Position numbers and translations under genes: made by a program. Positions 8,012 through 12,876 of a DNA stretch of 12,876 bases are shown here, in pieces (positions within the stretch are counted from its first letter, which is position 1; each line of letters opens with the position of its first letter). This DNA is from Bacteroidota bacterium (GTDB lineage Bacteria > Bacteroidota > Bacteroidia > Chitinophagales > UBA2359). The DNA lies in contig JAHDGP010000086.1 of the NCBI GenBank assembly GCA_020627525.1, positions 1 to 12,876 on the forward strand, in the 5' to 3' direction. A model generated the notes under the pieces. That model made no database searches, was not told the DNA's origin, and saw only the letters and a list, made by a program, of their open reading frames with translations.

Positions 8012-8875
8012 TTATCCAAGATAACCCTTCAAATCAGAGCTGATTGAAGTCTTACGTAATCTACGAATAGCTTTTTCTTTGATTTGACGAACACGTTCTC
8101 TCGTCAAACCCATGCAATCTCCAATTTCTTCAAGAGAAAGCGGTCTTTCATTTTTGATACCAAAGTAATAACTCAAAATCTCTGATTCACGATCATTTAG
8201 CATTGACAAAGCATTATTAACCTCTTTTTTCAGAGACTGTGACATCAGCAAGTCATCAGGTACATTGTTTTCATTTTCAAGCAAATCTGCCATTGGAGAG
8301 CTGCTTTCATCAGAACCAACTGGCGCATCCATTGATACATGTTTGGTATTCATTTTCAGCAACATACGAATGTCTTTCTCATTCATATCTGTTAATTCTG
8401 ACAGTTCATGAATACTAGGTTCTCTTTGGTTTTTTTGTAAAAATTTTACCAAAGTATTGTTCACTTTTTTATAAGAATCCACCTTATTCAATGGCAATCT
8501 TATCATTCTAGAGTTTTCAACTAAGGCAGCCATAATAGATTGACGAATCCACCAAACGGCATATGAAATAAACTTGAAACCTCTAGTTTCATCAAACTTT
8601 TTTGCAGCTTTCATGAGCCCTAAATTGCCTTCGTTTATAAGGTCACTTAGAGTCATTCCCTGGTTCTGATATTGCTTTGCAACTGACACAACAAACCTTA
8701 AATTTGCAGTAGTTAATTTATTTAAAGCATCTCTATCTCCGGCTTTGATTTTAATGGCTAATTCTACTTCTTCTTCAGCAGTAAGAGGATTTAATTTAGA
8801 AATATCATTAAGATATTTGTCTAAAGCGGGGCCTTCTCTAACCGTAATCTGATTTTGGATTCTTAACTGTCTCAT
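8012..8875 (-). CDS. rpoD: Primary RNA polymerase sigma factor, Bacteroidota RpoD/SigA type
   Basis: Housekeeping sigma-70 subunit that directs RNA polymerase to promoters; in Bacteroidota the consensus is TTTG with TAnnTTTG. The 287-residue protein lacks region 1.1, the normal form in this phylum. Visible parts: region 1.2 (about 12-45, GPALDKYLNDISKLNPLTAEEE), region 2 (about 48-120) with the core-binding DLINEGNLGLMKAAKKFD and the -10-reading FKFISYAVWWIRQSI, region 3 (about 122-200, ending in SMDAPVGSDE), and region 4 (about 218-275) with the helix-turn-helix LSLEEIGDCMGLTRERVRQIKEKAIRRLR. The start MRQLRIQNQITVREGPALDKYL is nearly invariant in Bacteroidota primary sigma factors, which supports the ATG at 8875. 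The gene is monocistronic, closed by the terminator at 7948-7981, and divergent from the amidotransferase gene across about 240 bp. Confidence 0.97.
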   Translation of the reverse strand: MRQLRIQNQITVREGPALDKYLNDISKLNPLTAEEEVELAIKIKAGDRDALNKLTTANLRFVVSVAKQYQNQGMTLSDLINEGNLGLMKAAKKFDETRGFKFISYAVWWIRQSIMAALVENSRMIRLPLNKVDSYKKVNNTLVKFLQKNQREPSIHELSELTDMNEKDIRMLLKMNTKHVSMDAPVGSDESSSPMADLLENENNVPDDLLMSQSLKKEVNNALSMLNDRESEILSYYFGIKNERPLSLEEIGDCMGLTRERVRQIKEKAIRRLRKTSISSDLKGYLG

Positions 8876-8999
8876 TTCTTGGTGTTTTGTATTATGAACG
8901 CCACGGGGAACAAATTAGTTGCAATTCATAATGTTTTTTTTCAAAAGAAGCAAATCTTTTTGAAATTATTTAATGTGTTGTTCCGAAATACCTACTTTA

Positions 9000-9021
9000 G
9001 ACTCCAAACCCTGTTTGGGTC
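9000..9021. other. Imperfect hairpin in the rpoD / amidotransferase divergent region
   Basis: GAC-T-CCAAA pairs with TTTGG-GTC around a CCCTG loop: eight base pairs with one bulged T. It lies about 125 bp upstream of rpoD and 100-120 bp upstream of the divergent gene. No T-run follows it on either strand, so it is not an intrinsic terminator. It could be a protein-binding site or a structure in the 5' leader of the plus-strand gene, or chance in AT-rich DNA. Confidence 0.3.
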
Positions 9022-9121
9022 TCAAAAAAAATCTTGAAAAATTTATTTTTTACAAAAAAAAGTACCATGATTGGTATTGAAAATCGAAAAAAATGTCAGA
9101 TTTGTGGTAAAAATGAGCTTT

Positions 9122-9703
9122 ATGAGTAGAGTTTTGATGATAGATAATTTTGATTCATTCACATTCATTCTTGTTGATTATTTTAAACAGTTGAATTGTC
9201 AGGTAGATATTGTTAGGAATAATGTAAGTGTTTCTAATATAAATTTATACAAATATGATCTGGTAGTTATATCACCTGGTCCGTCTGTTCCCAATCAGTC
9301 GGGAAACCTAATGCAATTTATTGAAGCAACTTATAAAACTATACCAATTTTTGGTGTTTGTTTAGGCTTACAAGCCCTGGTAGAATTTTTTGGTGGAAAA
9401 TTAATAAAAAAAAATCCACAACATGGAAAAAAAGACTCAATTTGGGTTGATCAAAAGACAATTTTTGAAGGTTTACCACCCAAAATTGAGGTCGGAAGAT
9501 ACCATTCTTTGTGTGCAAAAAAAATTCCTGATTGTTTTGAAATTTCTGCAAAATCTTCTGATAATACAATAATGGCAATACGACATAACAGTTTACAAAT
9601 AGAAGCTGTTCAATTTCATCCTGAATCGATTTTAAGTAAAAAGCTGGATGTAGGCTTTCGAATTATTAAAAATGTGCTTGAATGTAAGATGATTAAGAAG
9701 TGA
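9122..9703 (+). CDS. Stand-alone class I glutamine amidotransferase, anthranilate / aminodeoxychorismate synthase component II (TrpG/PabA type)
   Basis: Releases ammonia from glutamine for a chorismate-using partner (TrpE for tryptophan, PabB for folate). With the start at 9122 the product is 193 residues, the usual size. Class I amidotransferase motifs are MIDNFDSFTF (N-terminus), VVISPGPSVPNQSGN (oxyanion region), FGVCLGLQAL with the nucleophile Cys80, HGK, VGRYHSLCAKKIP, and VQFHPESILS with His166 and Glu168 completing the triad. The frame is open back to a TTG at 9071, but the added residues match nothing in the family; the ATGs at 9113 and 9122 both precede the conserved RVLMIDNFDSF, and I chose 9122. 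No trp or pab gene lies beside it, so TrpG and PabA cannot be separated, and one protein may serve both synthases. FTFILVDYF in place of the usual FTYNLVDYL is a mild divergence. Confidence 0.88.
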   Translation: MSRVLMIDNFDSFTFILVDYFKQLNCQVDIVRNNVSVSNINLYKYDLVVISPGPSVPNQSGNLMQFIEATYKTIPIFGVCLGLQALVEFFGGKLIKKNPQHGKKDSIWVDQKTIFEGLPPKIEVGRYHSLCAKKIPDCFEISAKSSDNTIMAIRHNSLQIEAVQFHPESILSKKLDVGFRIIKNVLECKMIKK

Positions 9704-9843
9704 AAATTATGATATACGAAATATTTGTGTATATTTACTCTACAGAATAATTAATGTTTAATGTGCACCTTAACAAAATGATTCTACTTGGTGGATTCTG
9801 AAAAGCCATAAAAGAGTAAGAGAAACAAATAAAAACTAAGCTT

Positions 9844-10167
9844 ATGAAAATGATTAAAACAATCACTTCTTCCATGATTGCTATGTCAATCTTTTTTTTC
9901 TTGGTGACCTCATGTCAAAAAGAAAGCACATTTGTTAATGAAGTAGACGCTAGTAAACAGCTTGAAAATACAGTTCAAACTGTTGATAATATGCAAGTTA
10001 CGACAGATAAAGATTGCGATAATGAAAGTGTTGTAAATATGGATGAGCGCAGACCATCCCCATGTTATCCAACAGGATATGATGTTATTCCACACATAAC
10101 AGATGCAGAGCGTTGCTTTGGATATGGTTTTTTCTGGTGGAATAATAAATGTATTGTTTGTTATTAA
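9844..10167 (+). CDS. Small cysteine-rich lipoprotein of unknown function
   Basis: A 107-residue product I do not recognise. The N-terminus is a lipoprotein signal peptide: MKMIK, a hydrophobic stretch MIAMSIFFFLVT, and a lipobox VTSC with the lipidated cysteine at residue 24. QKES follows it, so there is no obvious inner-membrane retention aspartate at +2. Residues 25-70 are polar and low in complexity, a probable disordered tether. The C-terminal third is compact and aromatic, with cysteines at 74, 91, 103 and 106 (PSPCYP, ERCFGYGFFWWNNKCIVCY), plus Cys58 earlier. Five cysteines in the last 50 residues suggest a disulfide-stabilised or metal-binding mini-domain displayed outside the membrane. 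It has 140 bp of non-coding sequence upstream and a strong terminator 25 bp downstream, so it appears to be its own transcription unit. Expression from that unit and the lipobox make it likely to be real despite its size. Confidence 0.75.
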   Translation: MKMIKTITSSMIAMSIFFFLVTSCQKESTFVNEVDASKQLENTVQTVDNMQVTTDKDCDNESVVNMDERRPSPCYPTGYDVIPHITDAERCFGYGFFWWNNKCIVCY

Positions 10168-10189
10168 TTCAATACCAGCAATGTTTATA

Positions 10190-10229
10190 ATAAAAAAAAT
10201 CTGGATCAATTGGTCCAGATTTTTTTTAT
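10190..10229 (+). terminator. Strong intrinsic terminator after the small lipoprotein gene
   Basis: A 14-bp perfect stem (10192-10205 with 10214-10227; GC-containing core ATCTGGA/TCCAGAT) encloses an eight-base loop TCAATTGG, flanked by A8 on the left and T8 on the right. It can be extended by two A-T pairs. Because of the A and T tracts it could also work on the minus strand, but no minus-strand gene reads toward it here. Confidence 0.92.
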
Positions 10230-10251
10230 GCGTTTTTTTAAAGTGTTGAAA

Positions 10252-10274
10252 ATAAATTGATCATATCAATTTAT
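10252..10274. promoter_or_regulatory. 23-bp perfect palindrome upstream of the dehydrogenase gene
   Basis: The ten-base arm ATAAATTGAT is mirrored exactly by ATCAATTTAT around a CAT spacer. It lies 66-88 bp before the TTG start of the short-chain dehydrogenase and 23 bp after the previous terminator. A second, weaker inverted repeat (AAGTT ... AACTT, 10277-10297) follows at once. The size and symmetry are those of a dimeric repressor operator; an AT-rich hairpin in the leader is the alternative. No regulator gene is adjacent. Confidence 0.4.
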
Positions 10275-10339
10275 CTAAGTTGATTTTTAACTAACTTGGA
10301 TTTTGAAGTTTGTCAAATTTTTCATTGTAAAAGCTAATT

Positions 10340-11140
10340 TTGAATTTTAAGAATAAAACAATTTGGATTACTGGTGCGTCAGCTGGAATTGGAAGAGCCA
10401 GTGCAATAGAGTTTGCTAAAAGGGGAGCAAAAAAACTTATTTTGTCAGCTCGTAACGAAGCAAAATTGAATGAAACCAAAAAACTAATTGAAGAGCAAGG
10501 CGTCGAAGCTATAATTTTCCCCTTAGATTTATCACTAATAGAAAACCAAAAAAGTAAAATTGAAGACCTGATTTCTGATTTGGATAGTATAGATTTGCTT
10601 TTTAATAATGGAGGAATAAGTCAAAGAGCTGAAGGAGTTGAGGCACAAATGGAAGTTGATCGAAAAATAATGGAAGTAAACTTCTTTGGTACAATTGCTT
10701 TGACGAAATTGGTTTTGAAAAAAATGGTCAAGCAAAAAAGTGGCAATATAGCGGTAACAAGCAGTTTGGTTGGAAAGTTTGGTTTTCCATTAAGAACAGC
10801 CTATGCTGCCTCAAAGCACGCATTACATGGGTATTATGAATCTTTACAGTTTGAACATTTGAAAGATTCTATTTTTGTAACAATGATTTGTCCTGGTAGG
10901 ATCAAAACAGATATTTCAAAAAATGCGTTAACAAAAGATGGAAAGAAATGGGACAAATTGGATGAAGGTCAAGCAAAAGGAATTTCGGCTGAACAATGTG
11001 CGAAACAGATAGCGAATGCCATAGAAAAAAATAAAAAGGAGATTATTATTGGAAGTTTTCCAGAAAAATTAATGGTAAAAATTAAGCAATATAGCCCATC
11101 AATTTTTCGATGGTTGGTTCCAAAAGTAAATCCCACGTAG
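10340..11140 (+). CDS. Short-chain dehydrogenase/reductase (classical SDR, DHRS7-like)
   Basis: An NAD(P)-dependent oxidoreductase with a Rossmann fold, 266 residues. Motifs: cofactor-binding TGASAGIG (11-18), LSARNE after strand 2 (Arg38 favours NADP(H)), PLDLS (61-65), NNGG (89-92), Asn114 in EVNFFG, the catalytic Ser at 141-142, YAASK (Tyr155, Lys159) and CPGRIKTD (184-191). The active site is therefore complete. The C-terminal tail IIIGSFPEKLMVKIKQYSPSIFRWLVPKV resembles the DHRS7-like branch, which acts on lipids, steroids or retinoids in animals; the bacterial substrate is unknown. The start is TTG at 10340: an in-frame TAA lies at 10328-10330 and no ATG or GTG intervenes, while MNFKNKTIWITGAS is the natural family start. 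The last two codons and the TAG stop lie inside the tandem repeat that begins at 11134. A palindrome upstream may regulate it. Confidence 0.9.
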   Translation: MNFKNKTIWITGASAGIGRASAIEFAKRGAKKLILSARNEAKLNETKKLIEEQGVEAIIFPLDLSLIENQKSKIEDLISDLDSIDLLFNNGGISQRAEGVEAQMEVDRKIMEVNFFGTIALTKLVLKKMVKQKSGNIAVTSSLVGKFGFPLRTAYAASKHALHGYYESLQFEHLKDSIFVTMICPGRIKTDISKNALTKDGKKWDKLDEGQAKGISAEQCAKQIANAIEKNKKEIIIGSFPEKLMVKIKQYSPSIFRWLVPKVNPT

Positions 11141-11227
11141 AGACGCAATTCATTGCGTCTAATGTGTGTGTCATCATTTCACGCAGAAACGCAATTCATT
11201 GCGTCTAATGTGTGTGTGTCATCATTT
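11134..11227. repeat. Two tandem copies of a 46/48-bp palindrome-bearing repeat
   Basis: Copy 1 is 11134-11179 (46 bp) and copy 2 is 11180-11227 (48 bp). Each holds CAC(G), then a near-perfect dyad with core ACGCAAT-TC-ATTGCGT, then AAT, a GT tract, and CATCATTT. In copy 1 the dyad AGACGCAAT/ATTGCGTCT (11141-11160) is perfect; in copy 2 it is broken by AAACGC in place of GAGACGC. The copies differ at only two bases plus one GT unit: (GT)4 against (GT)5. The GTAGAGACGCAAT...ATTGCGTCT motif resembles palindromic repeats that I recall being dispersed in cyanobacterial and Bacteroidota genomes. Confidence 0.9.
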
Positions 11228-11279
11228 TGGAAATATATGATATTCCCAAAAAAATTGAGTATAAATAAAAAAAAGAAAA

Positions 11280-12338
11280 ATGTCATATAACATAAGTGGT
11301 ATTCAACAAATAGGGATAGGAATTCCAAATGTTCATGAAGCATTTGCTTGGTATAGAAAAGCATTTGGAACGGACATCCCTGTTTTTGAAGAAGCTGCAG
11401 AGGCAAATTTAATGCTGCCATATACGGGAGGGAAGCCCCACAAAAGGCACGCTATATTAGCCTTGAATTTACAAGGAGGTGGAGGATTTGAGATTTGGCA
11501 ATACACTTCTAGAACGCCCCAACCCGCAACGTTTGATATACTATTAGGCGATTTGGGTTTTGGTGTCGCCAAAATAAAATGTAAGAATGTAAAAGAGACA
11601 TTTGATAAATACCAACAAGAGAACCTCGATATTGTCGGGCTTATGTCCAAAGATCCAGGTGGACAAGATACTTTTTTTGTTGCTGATCCTTATGGAAATT
11701 ATTTTCAATTGGTAGAAAGTGAAGATTGGTTCACCGATTTAAAGATGGGAACAGGAGGAGCATATGGAATGACTATTGGTGTCTCCAATATAGATAAGTC
11801 ATTGTCCTTTTATAAAACAATATTGGGATATGATGAAAAGGTTTACGATGCATCAGGTGAGTTCAAGGATTTGTCCAGTTTGCCAGGAGGAACCAATTCA
11901 TTTAGAAGAGTTTTGTTGAAACATTCTAAACCAAGAATGGGTGCATTTAGTAGAATGCTGGGAAGCAGTGAAATAGAATTAATTCAGGTTTTAGATAGAA
12001 AAGCTAATAAAATATTCGAAAATAGATTTTGGGGTGATTTAGGATTTATTCATTTGTGTTTTGATATGAATGGAATGGATAATTTGAAAGAAACTTGTGA
12101 AGCATTTGGTTGCCCCTTTACGGTAGATAGCAATAACAGTTTTGATATGGGAGAAGCTGCGGGACGTTTTTCTTATATTGAAGATCCTGATGGTACTTTA
12201 ATTGAGTTTGTGGAAACACATAAATTGCCAATATTAAAAAAAGTAGGCTGGTATAAAAATTTGAAAAATAGAGATCCAGAAAAACCACTACCTGATTGGA
12301 TGCTTAAAACCATGAGGTTCGGAAGAGTAAAGAAATAA
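11280..12338 (+). CDS. Two-domain VOC (glyoxalase / bleomycin-resistance / dioxygenase fold) protein
   Basis: A 352-residue protein made of four beta-alpha-beta-beta-beta modules in two VOC domains (about 6-148 and 160-315), with a basic tail ending DWMLKTMRFGRVKK. Module starts are visible as IQQIGIGIPNVHEAFAWYRKAFG (8-30), GFGVAKIKCKNVKETFDKY (93-111), GMTIGVSNIDKSLSFYKTILGYD (163-185) and GFIHLCFDMNGMDNLKETCEAFG (255-277). VOC proteins bind a metal with one ligand per module edge. By position the first domain offers Gln10, Glu71 and Gln143 with Val96 where a His is common. The second offers Glu233, His258 and Glu309 with Gly163 at the first position. The second domain therefore seems more likely to hold metal. 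DPYGNYFQLVES and DPDGTLIEFVET are the paired closing motifs. VOC enzymes include isomerases, epimerases and extradiol dioxygenases; the reaction cannot be inferred here. It lies 139 bp downstream of the dehydrogenase, with the tandem repeat between. Confidence 0.85.
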   Translation: MSYNISGIQQIGIGIPNVHEAFAWYRKAFGTDIPVFEEAAEANLMLPYTGGKPHKRHAILALNLQGGGGFEIWQYTSRTPQPATFDILLGDLGFGVAKIKCKNVKETFDKYQQENLDIVGLMSKDPGGQDTFFVADPYGNYFQLVESEDWFTDLKMGTGGAYGMTIGVSNIDKSLSFYKTILGYDEKVYDASGEFKDLSSLPGGTNSFRRVLLKHSKPRMGAFSRMLGSSEIELIQVLDRKANKIFENRFWGDLGFIHLCFDMNGMDNLKETCEAFGCPFTVDSNNSFDMGEAAGRFSYIEDPDGTLIEFVETHKLPILKKVGWYKNLKNRDPEKPLPDWMLKTMRFGRVKK

Positions 12339-12498
12339 CAGGTTTGAAAATTAATTCAAAAGTTTATTTCGATTGTTCAACGATTCGATCAATTATTTCG
12401 TTGTAGTTTTAAACCATATACAACGTATTTATACATATTTGAGTCTTGTATTAATAAAGCAAGTCAATTCAAAAGAAAATTTGAAACGAATCTATTTT

Positions 12499-12876
12499 AT
12501 GCAAAAATTTTTATTGCTGATACTTCTATTTTCTTTGTCTGTTTCAGGACAAAACTATACAGTTAGTGGATATTTAGAAGATTCAGAAACAGGAGAGAAA
12601 CTCATTGGTGCAACTGTATTTATTCCTTCTGAATCGGCAGGTACACTCACAAATACATACGGGTTTTATAGTGCGACATTACCCAAAGGAACTTACGAAT
12701 TTCAATATTCCTATATAGGTTATCAACCAGAAATTGTAACGATTGATCTAAATAAAGATCAAGAGCTTAACGTGAACCTAAAACCTTCTCTTACCCTAAA
12801 GGAAATCGAGGTTGTTGCGGACAAAGTGGAAAAGATTCAGGAGAATACCCAGATGAGTAAAATTGATGTACCCATT
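12499..12876 (+). CDS. TonB-dependent receptor, N-terminal part only (3' end outside window)
   Basis: The visible 126 residues are a signal peptide (MQKFLLLILLFSLSVSGQ, cleavage probably near residue 18), a CarboxypepD_reg-like domain (about 20-102: YTVSGYLEDSETGEKLIGATVFIP, GTLTNTYGFYSATLPKGTYEFQYSYIGYQPE, LNVNLKPS) and the linker KEIEVVADKVEKIQENTQMSKIDVPI that leads into a plug domain in Bacteroidota receptors. The open frame continues to the window edge. The ATG at 12499 gives a normal signal peptide; an in-frame TTG at 12481 would add MKRIYF, supplying the positive n-region that the shorter form has only as one lysine, so it remains possible. The substrate is unknown. It is unlike the first receptor in the signal peptide and plug-lead sequence, so the two are not a recent duplication. 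Confidence 0.88.
   Translation, partial: MQKFLLLILLFSLSVSGQNYTVSGYLEDSETGEKLIGATVFIPSESAGTLTNTYGFYSATLPKGTYEFQYSYIGYQPEIVTIDLNKDQELNVNLKPSLTLKEIEVVADKVEKIQENTQMSKIDVPI

Noticed and set aside
8904..8920. Possible -7 promoter element for rpoD (TAATTTG on the minus strand, 8911-8917)
   Set aside because: It has one base too few for TAnnTTTG and no TTG at the proper upstream distance; the match is too weak in AT-rich DNA.
9071..9121. TTG start at 9071 giving a 210-residue amidotransferase
   Set aside because: The extra N-terminal residues match nothing in the family, and ATG codons at 9113 and 9122 stand just before the conserved MIDNFDSF strand.
9910..10209. 99-codon minus-strand frame opposite the small lipoprotein
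   Set aside because: The plus-strand product has a proper lipobox and its own terminator. The minus-strand product is a low-complexity hydrophobic string without a domain and overlaps the terminator stem.
11134..11227. CRISPR array or attachment site
   Set aside because: There are only two directly abutting copies with no unique spacers, no cas gene, and no integrase or tRNA nearby.
11333..11650. 105-codon minus-strand frame inside the VOC gene
   Set aside because: It is antisense to a clear two-domain VOC coding sequence and has no family resemblance.
12378..12403. 6-bp inverted repeat CAACGA/TCGTTG upstream of the second receptor
   Set aside because: A six-base stem with a 14-base loop is expected by chance, and nothing else in the 160-bp gap supports a regulatory site.

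Overview
The window comes from an AT-rich member of the Bacteroidota. The evidence is two outer-membrane TonB-dependent receptors that both begin with a signal peptide and a carboxypeptidase-regulatory-like domain, a 287-residue primary sigma factor without region 1.1, a DUF3857-type secreted protein, a long Lgt variant with a GRxGCHxSGDGDWG core, and weak Shine-Dalgarno signals before most genes. I cannot place it below phylum with confidence. Most genes are chromosomal housekeeping or envelope functions. I see no transposase, integrase, phage gene, CRISPR array, tRNA or rRNA.

Layout. 2-880 (+) is the 3' two thirds of mtaB, a tRNA methylthiotransferase, followed after 9 bp by a Lgt-family membrane protein (890-2098, +). 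2317-4473 (+) is a large secreted DUF3857 / transglutaminase-like protein whose catalytic residues appear to be lost. It converges on a minus-strand block across 4474-4698, a gap filled with hairpins and short direct repeats. The minus-strand block reads rpoD (8875-8012), a strong intrinsic terminator (7955-7981), rpe (7932-7285) and a TonB-dependent receptor (7242-4699). rpe and the receptor are 42 bp apart and may be co-transcribed.

Divergent from rpoD is a stand-alone glutamine amidotransferase of the TrpG/PabA type (about 9122-9703, +). Then come a small cysteine-rich lipoprotein (9844-10167, +) closed by a strong terminator, and a 23-bp perfect palindrome (10252-10274). Next are a short-chain dehydrogenase with a TTG start (10340-11140, +), a tandem palindromic repeat that supplies the dehydrogenase's stop codon (11134-11227), and a two-domain VOC/glyoxalase-fold protein (11280-12338, +). 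The window ends inside a second TonB-dependent receptor (12499 onward, +).

Functional links are loose. Lgt makes the lipid anchor that the small lipoprotein needs, and the two receptors are outer-membrane uptake components. Nothing here forms an obvious multi-gene accessory system. The most unusual points are the apparent pseudo-transglutaminase, the cysteine-rich lipoprotein in its own transcription unit, and the two families of intergenic repeats, one of which forms the end of a coding sequence. These are modest leads, and I did not find a convincing previously undescribed system.
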